A stretch of 64,000 nt of DNA from Pontiella desulfatans (GTDB lineage: Bacteria > Verrucomicrobiota > Kiritimatiellia > Kiritimatiellales > Pontiellaceae), in the NCBI RefSeq assembly GCF_900890425.1, contig NZ_CAAHFG010000001.1, forward strand, positions 372,001-436,000, given 5' to 3'. Each line of letters opens with the position of its first letter. The stretch's first letter is position 1. Both the position numbers and the translations under genes were made by a program. Under the pieces are notes generated by a model. That model ran no database searches and was not told where the DNA came from. It worked only from the letters and a program-made list of their open reading frames with translations. Positions 18,367 to 26,551 of this stretch are shown piece by piece.

Positions 18367-18849
18367 GCGGATCGGATATCCGCGCCACGCCGTCCGCCAC
18401 GCCGTAGCTCGCTTATCCGATGCGAGTTCCCGCACGCAGGGTACGCGGATCGGATATCCGCGCCACGCCGTCCGCCGTGCCGTAGCTCGCATATCCGATG
18501 CGAGTTCCCGCTCGCAGGGTACGCGGATCGGATATCCGCGCCACGCCGTCCGCCGTGCCGTAGCTCGCATATCCGATGCGAGTTCCCGCACGCAGGGTAT
18601 GCGGATCGGATATCCGCGCCACGCCGTCCGCCGTGCCGTAGCTCGCATATCCGATGCGAGTTCCCGCACGCAGGGTATGCGGATCGGATATCCGCGCCAC
18701 GCCGTCCGCCACGCCGTAGCTCGCATATCCGATGCGAGTTCCCGCACGCAGGGTACGCGGATCGGATATCCGCGCCACGCCGTCCGCCACGCCGTAGCTC
18801 GCATATCCGATTCGAGTTCCCGTTGCACAGAAAAACGCGGATCGGATAT
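18367..18849. repeat. Array of REP/BIME units, class A, with 78-bp period
   Basis: Six TAGCTCGC landmarks begin at 18405, 18483, 18561, 18639, 18717 and 18795, exactly 78 bases apart. Each unit has hairpin A (CTCGCAT/ATGCGAG, loop ATCCG), a linker (ttcccgcacgcagggta), hairpin B (GCGGAT/ATCCGC, loop CGGAT) and a GC-rich spacer (cgccacgccgtccgcc). The loops of A and B are reverse complements, as is the 9-mer ATATCCGAT/ATCGGATAT, so each unit can fold in two ways. The last unit degenerates (TTCGAG; aaaaacgcgg). Open frames across it encode only repeat peptides. Confidence 0.92.
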
Positions 18850-19052
18850 GAACCGAGACTTCGTCTCTTTTTCCTTCGGCAAATATCGGTCGCTTCGCTA
18901 GCGGCGCGCCACGCGGAAAAAAAATCAACATCAACTGTCCCAATCCCAACTTGGGATGTTCATAAGTACACATGTACGTGTATTTGTGGGAATTTTAGCC
19001 CATTCGATGGGTGTACATGAAATTCGGAAAATAAACTGAAAAGGTAAATGAG
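18850..19052 (+). promoter_or_regulatory. Leader region upstream of the PEP-CTERM gene, with palindromes
   Basis: No gene is seen. It contains TCCCAACTTGGGA (18944-18956, perfect palindrome) inside a 35-base stretch starting TGTCCCAAT (18936). A same-length, partly matching stretch lies at 32754-32788 upstream of another FDG-module gene. TACAC ATGTAC GTGTA follows (about 18966-18981). These are candidate operator or activator sites. The translation start at 19053 is preceded by AAGG at a normal distance. Confidence 0.4.
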
Positions 19053-19784
19053 ATGAAAAAAATAACATGTAAATGGGTCGCAGGACTTGCGCTTATGGTT
19101 GGCGTGTCCGGAGCGTCAGCGGCTATTATATTTGACTTTGTTGACGACACCGATCCCAACAGCGCGGATCCTCTTGATGGAGGAGGTGTGGGCGCCATGA
19201 TGACGGAAACCGACGGCTCCGATACCGTGACGCTCACCACCATCGATATTCTCTTTCCTGAGTATGAAGATCCCGGCACCGGATGGGTAGCTACGGGGAA
19301 CACCTTGAGCGCAAAGGACGGCGATGGAGGAAGCTCCAATATTGCCGGTACTGCTGACGCGCTGGGCCTCAATAATCCCAGCATCGGGAACACCGACTTC
19401 CTCACCATCGGAGGCGGTTCAGAGTCGGGTGATTTCAACACCGGAGAGGCCTGGATCTTTTCGTTCGATGAAGACGTTACCTTCGCTAACATTGAGTTTG
19501 AATCCGCAGTTTCCGGCAATCTCTTCAGCGTTCTGGTTGGAGGAAGCAACATCGTGACCCTCGATGCCCCGGATGGCAATGTCTCCGGCACAGGCCTTGG
19601 TGGACTCAACGGGCTCACCATTTCCTCAGGCACTGAGATCACATTCCTGGCTGGTGGTCCCGTGCTCGACACGGACTACCGGATCGAGTCCTTGACCGTC
19701 AACGTGGTTCCGGAACCGGCTACGTTGGGTTTGCTCAGCGCATGTGCAGTCGGGGCATTCATCATTCGCCGTTTCCGCGTCTAA
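19053..19784 (+). CDS. PEP-CTERM-anchored protein consisting of one FDG module
   Basis: The product is 243 aa. A signal peptide (MKKITCKWVAGLAL... ASAA) is followed by one copy of the FDG module (about 26-215; FDFVDDTD, TTIDILFP, NTGEAWIFSFDEDV, SGTEITFLAG, IESLTVNV). It ends with a PEP-CTERM sorting signal: VPEPATLGLL, a hydrophobic segment, then RRFRV. PEP-CTERM proteins are recognised by an exosortase and processed at the cytoplasmic membrane. No exosortase gene is in the window. Because the protein is only module plus anchor, while later genes carry the same module on enzymes, a structural or docking role is an attractive inference. No enzymatic motif was seen. Confidence 0.88.
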   Translation: MKKITCKWVAGLALMVGVSGASAAIIFDFVDDTDPNSADPLDGGGVGAMMTETDGSDTVTLTTIDILFPEYEDPGTGWVATGNTLSAKDGDGGSSNIAGTADALGLNNPSIGNTDFLTIGGGSESGDFNTGEAWIFSFDEDVTFANIEFESAVSGNLFSVLVGGSNIVTLDAPDGNVSGTGLGGLNGLTISSGTEITFLAGGPVLDTDYRIESLTVNVVPEPATLGLLSACAVGAFIIRRFRV

Positions 19785-19807
19785 GGGACCGAAATTTAAA
19801 TCTGTGT

Positions 19808-19837
19808 GGGTCTCCGGTTTCGGAGGCCCATTTATTT
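19808..19837 (+). terminator. Rho-independent terminator-like hairpin
   Basis: GGGTCTCCG gttt CGGAGGCCC (one G-T pair) is followed by ATTTATTT. It lies between the PEP-CTERM gene (ends 19784) and the next start codon at 19856. It would terminate or attenuate transcription after the anchor-protein gene. Confidence 0.65.
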
Positions 19838-19855
19838 GTCCTGTTGGAGAGAGAT

Positions 19856-22063
19856 ATGTTTGATCGTACACGTCCAATCGCCCTTTGTTTTGCGGCTGCG
19901 TTAGCCCTTTGCGCAGAAGTATCGGCCAATGCGGTGTTTTCCTTTACCGATGGAACTGCATTTGATGGCAGCACCGGCATCGGCGTTTCCATGACGCAGA
20001 CGGATGCCGTCTCCTCCGTGATCGTGAACATGACGACCGTGGATATTATTGACTGGGAAGGCGACCTGGCCTCGGAAGGCGGGCCGGATGTCCCGACACT
20101 GAATATTGGCGGAAGCGGTGGATTGGCTGTGAACAGCACGCCGAATACGAACTGGAGTAATGAAGCGACAAGCATTAATCCGGGTGAAGGCTGGGTGTTT
20201 AAGTTTGATGTCGATGTTAATCTGGTTGAGCTGGATTTTGCCAGCCAGGGCACTGACGTTGTTGTCGTTCTTTCCAGTCCGGCATTTGCTGACAAAACGC
20301 TGGATTATGCCCATGGCGATGCAAACAACACCCATAGCCTGGACGACGCCTTTGTGGAGGCAGGAACAGAGATAACCCTCCAGTTTACTTCATATATCGC
20401 GGATGACGTTCTGCGGCTTTCGAGTTTCACGATAGAGGCGTTGGCAACCACCAATACAACCGGTACGGCCATTTTCAACTTTGTCGATGGCGGCGAGTTC
20501 GACAATCCGGCGGCGATCGGCTCCAGCATGACCCGCAGCGATATCACCATCACCACGATTGATCTGATCGGTCAGGATGGATCGCTGAATTCCACGGGTG
20601 CTGCGCATCGGCTGAACATTTACGGCAGTTATAATGCGCTGGGTTTGAATGATGCTATTGATCTGCTGGGGATCGGCACCACTGAATTGCGCGATTTTAA
20701 TCCCGGTGAGGGCTGGGTGATGAGTTTTGACCGGAATGTCCATCTGGTTGAACTGGATATGTTCGGCCAGGACGCGGGGGCTGAAATGACCGTTTCGTCA
20801 TCGGCCTTTTCCGACTTCGTGCTGGCAGACGGCGTTAATGCAGAGGACATCCACTCTCTGGCAAATACGTTTGTTGCGGCGGGAACAGAAATTACCTTCC
20901 GGATGACGAGCGCCACAAACGCCGCCGACACAGGTCTTAGTATCAGTTCGCTTACCGTGGTGCTGGCAACGAACCAGCCTGCTGCAACGGAGACGATCCA
21001 TGGAACTCCCTACGTTTGGCTGGATCAGTTTTTCCAGGGATTGGAAACAGAAGCCGATTATCTTAATGCTGATGAAAGCGACAGCGACGGAGATTCGATG
21101 CTGACGTGGAAGGAATACCTTGCCGGAACCATTCCGACGAATTCCGCCTCTTTGCTGGAAGTCAACGCCACGGAGCTCGCCGATACCAACTGCATTGTTT
21201 CCTGGCAGTCTGTAACCGGAAAGTATTACAGCGTGATGGTTGAAACCAACCTGGTTGCTTTTTCCAATGGTTGGAAAACGGTCGCGAATAATATCCAGGG
21301 ATTGGAAACCGAAACGGCGTACACCACAACCGTTGCTTCCGCGAGTGCCGCCTTTTATAAGGTCGGCATCGAGAAGCGCGCCATCTATCTGCTGATCGGG
21401 CAGTCGAACATGGCCGGGCGTGCTCCGATCGAAACACAGGACGAAGCGCCGGTCGTGGGATGCGAGCTGTTCAACAGTTCCAATGGCTGGGAGACGGCGA
21501 CCAATCCGCTCAACCGCTATTCCACCATCCGGAAAGATATCAGCCTGCAAAACCTGGGGCCTGGCTATGGTTTTGCGCAGCGCATGCGCGAAGTGCAGCC
21601 CGAAATCCATCTGGGACTGGTGGTGAACGCGCGCGGCGGGACGAGTATTTCCGAGTGGGAAAAAGGCACGACCTATTATAATGAGGCGATCAGCCGCGTG
21701 CAGTCGGCGCTGAAGGATGGGAACAGCCGCCTGGCGGGCATCCTCTGGCATCAGGGCGAAGGCAACAGCAGCCAGACCACCTCCTATCTGAATTCGCTCG
21801 CCCAACTGGTCGCGGATTTCCGCGCCGACCTCGGTGATCCGGATCTGCCCTTTGTTGCCGGGCAGCTGGAGCAGGATGATGTCACCCCCGAAGTAAAAGA
21901 ACGCCCGGTCAATGACTACATCATCCTGCTGCCGACCGTCAGTTCAAACACGGCAGTCGCAACGACCGAAGGCTTGCTCACGATGGACGGCACCCATTTC
22001 GATTCGGCCGGCCAGCGCGAACTGGGCCGTCGCTATGCCGAGGCCCTGCTTAGTCTGGAGTAG
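19856..22063 (+). CDS. Secreted SGNH/SASA-type carbohydrate esterase with two FDG modules
   Basis: The product is 735 aa. ATG 19856 follows GGAGAGAG and starts a signal peptide (MFDRTRPIALCFAAALAL... SANA). Two FDG modules occupy about residues 26-195 and 199-375 (FSFTDG, FNFVDG; NPGEGWVF, NPGEGWVM). An EF-hand-like segment (DSDGDSMLTWKEYLAG, about 400-425) and a short STNL-type module follow. The catalytic domain is about 507-735: GQSNMAG (nucleophile Ser block), ARGGTSISEW, WHQGEGN and DGTHFD, which is the sialate O-acetylesterase-like (SASA) pattern. It probably removes acetyl groups from polysaccharide. The stop codon TAG is part of a REP element. Confidence 0.88.
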   Translation: MFDRTRPIALCFAAALALCAEVSANAVFSFTDGTAFDGSTGIGVSMTQTDAVSSVIVNMTTVDIIDWEGDLASEGGPDVPTLNIGGSGGLAVNSTPNTNWSNEATSINPGEGWVFKFDVDVNLVELDFASQGTDVVVVLSSPAFADKTLDYAHGDANNTHSLDDAFVEAGTEITLQFTSYIADDVLRLSSFTIEALATTNTTGTAIFNFVDGGEFDNPAAIGSSMTRSDITITTIDLIGQDGSLNSTGAAHRLNIYGSYNALGLNDAIDLLGIGTTELRDFNPGEGWVMSFDRNVHLVELDMFGQDAGAEMTVSSSAFSDFVLADGVNAEDIHSLANTFVAAGTEITFRMTSATNAADTGLSISSLTVVLATNQPAATETIHGTPYVWLDQFFQGLETEADYLNADESDSDGDSMLTWKEYLAGTIPTNSASLLEVNATELADTNCIVSWQSVTGKYYSVMVETNLVAFSNGWKTVANNIQGLETETAYTTTVASASAAFYKVGIEKRAIYLLIGQSNMAGRAPIETQDEAPVVGCELFNSSNGWETATNPLNRYSTIRKDISLQNLGPGYGFAQRMREVQPEIHLGLVVNARGGTSISEWEKGTTYYNEAISRVQSALKDGNSRLAGILWHQGEGNSSQTTSYLNSLAQLVADFRADLGDPDLPFVAGQLEQDDVTPEVKERPVNDYIILLPTVSSNTAVATTEGLLTMDGTHFDSAGQRELGRRYAEALLSLE

Positions 22064-22120
22064 CTCGCATATCTGATGCGAGTTCCCGGACGGAGGGTAC
22101 GCGGATCGGATATCCGCACC
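22060..22120. repeat. REP/BIME element, class A
   Basis: GTAG, hairpin A (CTCGCAT atctg ATGCGAG), linker, then hairpin B (GCGGATCGGATATCCGC). The TAG of GTAG is the stop codon of the upstream esterase gene (GAG TAG). It lies just before the ribosome-binding site of the GH29 gene. Confidence 0.85.
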
Positions 22121-22153
22121 AAGATGCAGAACCGCCGCTACAAAGGAGAAGGA

Positions 22154-23836
22154 ATGAACTATAAGATACTGTTGTTTGGATTATTTGTGGTCATCGGGGC
22201 GGGAACCGCATTTGCCGCTGATGCAAATTTGGCGGATGCCATTAAAGAAGCCAATGCGGCGGATGATGTCGGCAAGGTGGGCGAGCTGGGCAACAAGCCC
22301 GAACGGTTGGAATGGCTGCGGGATAACGGATTCGGCATGTTCCTGCATTGGGGCGTGGATGCGCAGCTGGGGTCGGTGATCAGCCATTCGATGGTGGGGG
22401 CCGATGAGGCCTATCTGGATCGATATTTCAACGAACTCCCGCAAACCTTCTATCCGAAAAAGTGGGATGCGGAGGAATATGTGCTGCTGGCGAAGACCGC
22501 TGGGATGAAATATGTGGCGCTGACCACCAAGCACCATTCCGGCTTCTGCCTGTGGGATACCCGGACGACCGGTTTCAATGTGATGAACACGCCGTATGGA
22601 AAGGACATCGTCCGCGAGTTTGTCGATGCCTGCCGGAAGTTTGATATGGCGGTCGGGCTGTACTATTCCCCGGAGGATTTTTCCTACAGCCACAAACGCG
22701 GAAAAACCATCCGGCGGCTCGGGCACCAGCCGAGTCCGGACAGCGACCCGGAGTATGTCGCGTATATCAAAGCGCAGGTGACGGAGCTCATGACCCAGTA
22801 TGGCGACGTGAATGTGTTCTTTATCGACGGCAAGGGTAAGCCGGCCACGAAGGAAGTCGTCTGGACGCTGCAACCGGATTGCATGATTACCCGCGGGGCC
22901 ATCCAGAGTCCGGAACAGACCGTACCCGGCCTGCCGCCGAAAGAGGTGTGGGAAACCTGCATGACGCTCGGAACGCAGTGGCAGTATATGCCGCAGCAGC
23001 TCGATCATCTGAAGGATGGTAACCGTGTGGTGGAAATCCTGGTCGAAACGCGCGCCAAGGGCGGGGCGCTGCTGCTGAACCTGGGGCCGCGCCCCGATGG
23101 AAGCATTACCGAGCTGCAGGAAGACATCATGCGGGAAGTGGCGCTCTGGAATTTTGTCAACCGCGAGTCGGTGCTGGGGGTTCGCCCATGGATTGTGACG
23201 AACGAGGGCAACACCTGGTTTACCAAAGCCAAGGATGAGGACACCGTTTATATCTTCCTGACCAAACAGCAGGACTGGAGCCGGAAGTCGCGCCGCGATT
23301 TCGTGGTCGGATCGGTGGAGGCAACGGACAAGACGGAAATCAGCGTGGTGGGTTATACCGGTAAACTTGTTGAGTACAGCAAAATGAAGACGGAAGAAGT
23401 GGCTCCGCGATTTGAGCAGAAGCAGGATGGGCTGCACCTCTCGATCATGCCGGGTCAGCGCCTGCTGAACCACACCGACTGGCGGAACCCCATTGTCGTG
23501 AAGCTGACGAATGTGAAGGCTTCCTGCAAACCGCCGCTGGTGATGAACGGCAAAGCCAAAGGCAAAGACGGGCAGGTGTCCTTCAACGGCGAGCTGAAGG
23601 ATCTGGGTGATGCGAAGGAGGTGCTCGTCGGCTTTGAATATCAGGAATATCTCGGTTTTGCCGAAAACATGTACAACGACGAATGGTTCTCAACCGAGCT
23701 GACTGAGATGACGGAACCGGGCGAGTTTGCCAAAACCATCGAAGTGCCGAACGATAAAACCTACCAGTGGCGCGCCGTGGTCAAACACCCCCGCGTAAAA
23801 ATGACCGGAGATCACAGTAAAGTATCCGTGAAATGA
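22154..23836 (+). CDS. Secreted GH29 alpha-L-fucosidase
   Basis: The product is 560 aa. ATG 22154 follows AAAGGAGAAGG and starts a signal peptide (MNYKILLFGL... AFAA). GH29 features are RLEWLRDNGFGMFLHWGV (53-70), KYVALTTKHHSGFCLWD (119-135), GLYYSPEDF and VFFIDGKG, with Asp225 at the usual nucleophile position. FID replaces the more common WFD. MGxTW-like and LLNLGPRPDG motifs mark the end of the barrel. A beta-sandwich tail follows. It hydrolyses terminal alpha-L-fucose from glycans. Its stop overlaps the start of the following sulfatase gene (ATGATGA), indicating coupling. It is the only gene between 19.0 and 37.3 kb without an FDG module. Confidence 0.92.
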   Translation: MNYKILLFGLFVVIGAGTAFAADANLADAIKEANAADDVGKVGELGNKPERLEWLRDNGFGMFLHWGVDAQLGSVISHSMVGADEAYLDRYFNELPQTFYPKKWDAEEYVLLAKTAGMKYVALTTKHHSGFCLWDTRTTGFNVMNTPYGKDIVREFVDACRKFDMAVGLYYSPEDFSYSHKRGKTIRRLGHQPSPDSDPEYVAYIKAQVTELMTQYGDVNVFFIDGKGKPATKEVVWTLQPDCMITRGAIQSPEQTVPGLPPKEVWETCMTLGTQWQYMPQQLDHLKDGNRVVEILVETRAKGGALLLNLGPRPDGSITELQEDIMREVALWNFVNRESVLGVRPWIVTNEGNTWFTKAKDEDTVYIFLTKQQDWSRKSRRDFVVGSVEATDKTEISVVGYTGKLVEYSKMKTEEVAPRFEQKQDGLHLSIMPGQRLLNHTDWRNPIVVKLTNVKASCKPPLVMNGKAKGKDGQVSFNGELKDLGDAKEVLVGFEYQEYLGFAENMYNDEWFSTELTEMTEPGEFAKTIEVPNDKTYQWRAVVKHPRVKMTGDHSKVSVK

Positions 23837-26526
23837 TGAGACGCTTAAACCTAGTGGCTGTGTTTCTGGTGTCCGCAATGGTGTGTTTCGGGCAGCAGCC
23901 GAACGTCCTGTTTATTGCGGTGGACGATCTGAATGATTGGACGGGCTTTGCGGGCGACCCGAATGCGATCACGCCCAACATGGATCAGCTGGCCGGCGAG
24001 GGGGTTCATTTTTCGCGTGCGTATTGTGCGTATCCGTTGTGCGGGCCTTCGCGGGCAAGCCTCATGAGCGGCGTTTATTTTTCGGAACTCAACGCGAGTG
24101 CAACGCAGCCAGAGGATGAAGAGGTTGAAGAAAAAATCGAAGCGTTGGGCTCGTCCCTGCTGCACACGTATTTGGGCAATCATGGCTATAAAACCATGGC
24201 GGTGGGAAAAATCCTTCACAGCCATGTTCCGGATTTCAGTGTGGATCTGTCGGGAGGAAGAGAAGGGTGGGATTTTAACGAGGATGCTGCCGGGAACCGG
24301 ATCCGCAGTAATTGGCCGCCTGATCTGAATCCGGATACGGCCAGCACCTTGACCGACTGGGGCATCTATGTCGGCGACAACGGCACGGGCACTGAGGCCG
24401 ATATGAGCGACTCAATAGCAGCCGCATGGGCGGTGGATCGCTTGCAGGAAACGCACTCGGAACCCTTTATGCTGATGGTCGGCTTCCTGCATCCCCATGT
24501 ACCGTGGTATGTGCCTCAAAGCTATTACGATATGTACGATCATGAAAACCTGATCATGCCTCCGTATAATCCGGATGACTGGGATGACATTCCGTCTGCC
24601 GGGCTTGATAACATCAACGATGGATATCCCCGAACCGAATGGGCGATCGCTAATAATCAATGGACGAATATGGTGCATGCCTATCTGGCCAACATTACCT
24701 ATGCCGACGCCAAGATCGGGCTGGTGCTGGATGCGTTGGAGGCGAGTCCATACAGCACGAACACCATTGTGGTGCTGTGGAGCGATCACGGCTACCACAT
24801 GGGTGAAAAGAACACCTTCCAGAAACATACCCTTTGGGATCGGTCGGGGGTGGCGCCGCTGATCATCAAGGCGCCCGGCATGGCCACCAATTCGACGTGC
24901 AACCGGGTGGTGAGCCTGCTCGATATTTACCCGACGCTGCTGGATCTATGCGGTTTGCCTGCTAATGAGTTGAACCGGGGCCAAACCTTAAGACCCCTGT
25001 TGGAAAACCCTGCGCTCCCGTGGGATGTTCCCGCATTTAACTATAAGCACGGCATCGAAGCCGTACAGGTTGGCGATCTGCGGCATATAGAATATGAAGA
25101 TGGTTCACAGGAACTGTATGACCATTCAAACGACCCCGATGAATGGACGAATCTGGTGAATGATGTGAATTATGCGGAGATTATCATTGCGCTTAAAAAC
25201 ATGTCCCCCTTTCAGGAAGAGCCTCCGAGTTCGGCGAAGGTATTTGAATTTGTCGATGGATCTGCGCTGGACGCGGCGGGAATCGGAGGCGGTATGACCG
25301 TTGGGGATGTAACCATCACGACGCTGGATGTTATCGGGCAGGATGGCACCCGGGCCTCCGGCGGGGTGGGCCATGGTACCAATGTCGGGACTAATGACGG
25401 TTTAGGCATTAACTCCGCTGATTCCGACAAGGCCAATAACTTTGATTCGGGTGAAGGATGGGAATTTTCATTCGATACCGATGTCTATCTGCAGAGCATT
25501 GATCTGTTGGAAACGGTTGCTGGCGGCACGCTGGCCATTTCGTCATCCAGCTTTACGGATATCGTCATTAGCGGCGCCCAGGATGGAGCATCTGGTTTGG
25601 GGAATGTGTTCGTGCCCTCCAATGCCCTGATCGGCATCACCTTCAGCCACACCAATGGGCCGGGTATGGACGGGCCGAAAATCATGAGTCTTACTGTGAT
25701 GCCCCCTCCGGCGGCTTCTTCCGAGCTGTTTGCCGATGGCTTTGAGGGGGGCTTTACCCCGATCTGGGCCAGCACGGCCTACCTTTCATCAACGTCGTAT
25801 GAAGGAGCAAAAGCCGCAAAAATGAACAATGCCGACTATGTTGAAACGGGCGTAGACACGACCGGTTATTCCGGCATTCGGATCTCGTATGCCCGGAAGA
25901 CCGACGGCCTGTCGGCCGGAAGCTCCTTTACCAGCGAGTGGTACGATGGAACCGGTTGGAACACCATCGAGAACCTTTCAAGCGGATTTACCCCGTGGCA
26001 AGTGGTTTCGCAGATTGGTTTGCCGGCCGGCGCCGACCATAATCCAAACTTCAGGATTCGCTTCCGGGTCAATGCCGGATCCGACTACGGTTATGTTGAC
26101 TCGGTGGTGGTTGAAGGGGCTCCGGATACGCTAGGTTATGGCGATTGGGCTGTGGAGCAGGGACTCGGGGTGAATGATGCGTATGACGATGATCCCGATG
26201 GGGACGGCATGGTCAATCTGGTTGAATATGCCATCGGTGCAAATTCACTGAGCAACGATGCAGCATTCTATCGACCCCATGCCACGTCTTCAAAGCAGAA
26301 TGGAACCAACTATCTAAACCTCGTGTATCGGCGGCGTATGGATGCCCCATACCGGGGGCTGGACTATCAGGTCGGTTCGGCCACCAATCTGCTGGAGGAA
26401 CGGACGAATGCTACGCAGGAGGCGGGGGCGGTCGCGCTGGGCGATGGATTTGAACTCGTTACGAACCGGATTCCGACGGATGTAGAGGTGCAGCAGTTCA
26501 TGGAGCTCAGAATTTCGGCAGACTAG
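23833..26526 (+). CDS. Secreted S1-family sulfatase with FDG and C-terminal modules
   Basis: The product is 897 aa. A signal peptide (MMRRLNLVAVFLVSAMVCFG) precedes a sulfatase domain at about 22-460. Metal ligands are in AVDDLNDW; the formylglycine motif is CGPSRAS with Cys70; later motifs include VLWSDHGYHMGEKNTF. The start resembles the iduronate-2-sulfatase-like group (DDLNDW). Residues about 469-622 are an FDG module (FEFVDGSAL, TITTLDVIGQDG, DSGEGWEFSFDTDVYL). Residues about 632-760 are a jelly-roll-like beta domain. Residues about 765-897 are a C-terminal module with DDDPDGDGMVNLVEYAIGAN and terminal FMELRISAD. This is unusually long for a sulfatase (normally 450-600 aa). It needs formylglycine maturation by an enzyme not encoded here. 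Confidence 0.92.
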   Translation: MMRRLNLVAVFLVSAMVCFGQQPNVLFIAVDDLNDWTGFAGDPNAITPNMDQLAGEGVHFSRAYCAYPLCGPSRASLMSGVYFSELNASATQPEDEEVEEKIEALGSSLLHTYLGNHGYKTMAVGKILHSHVPDFSVDLSGGREGWDFNEDAAGNRIRSNWPPDLNPDTASTLTDWGIYVGDNGTGTEADMSDSIAAAWAVDRLQETHSEPFMLMVGFLHPHVPWYVPQSYYDMYDHENLIMPPYNPDDWDDIPSAGLDNINDGYPRTEWAIANNQWTNMVHAYLANITYADAKIGLVLDALEASPYSTNTIVVLWSDHGYHMGEKNTFQKHTLWDRSGVAPLIIKAPGMATNSTCNRVVSLLDIYPTLLDLCGLPANELNRGQTLRPLLENPALPWDVPAFNYKHGIEAVQVGDLRHIEYEDGSQELYDHSNDPDEWTNLVNDVNYAEIIIALKNMSPFQEEPPSSAKVFEFVDGSALDAAGIGGGMTVGDVTITTLDVIGQDGTRASGGVGHGTNVGTNDGLGINSADSDKANNFDSGEGWEFSFDTDVYLQSIDLLETVAGGTLAISSSSFTDIVISGAQDGASGLGNVFVPSNALIGITFSHTNGPGMDGPKIMSLTVMPPPAASSELFADGFEGGFTPIWASTAYLSSTSYEGAKAAKMNNADYVETGVDTTGYSGIRISYARKTDGLSAGSSFTSEWYDGTGWNTIENLSSGFTPWQVVSQIGLPAGADHNPNFRIRFRVNAGSDYGYVDSVVVEGAPDTLGYGDWAVEQGLGVNDAYDDDPDGDGMVNLVEYAIGANSLSNDAAFYRPHATSSKQNGTNYLNLVYRRRMDAPYRGLDYQVGSATNLLEERTNATQEAGAVALGDGFELVTNRIPTDVEVQQFMELRISAD

Positions 26527-26551
26527 CTGCCACAAAACGGAAGAGATCTAA

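Noticed and set aside
18367-18849. CRISPR array or integron attC array
   Set aside because: The 78-base units are identical along their whole length with no unique spacers, there are no cas or integrase genes, and the same palindromes occur singly at gene ends elsewhere in the window. REP/BIME elements explain it better.
18298-19020. Long open frames on both strands across the 78-bp array
   Set aside because: They encode only the repeated peptide of the REP unit (GYADRISAPRRPP type); 78 is a multiple of three, so any frame without a stop in one unit stays open.
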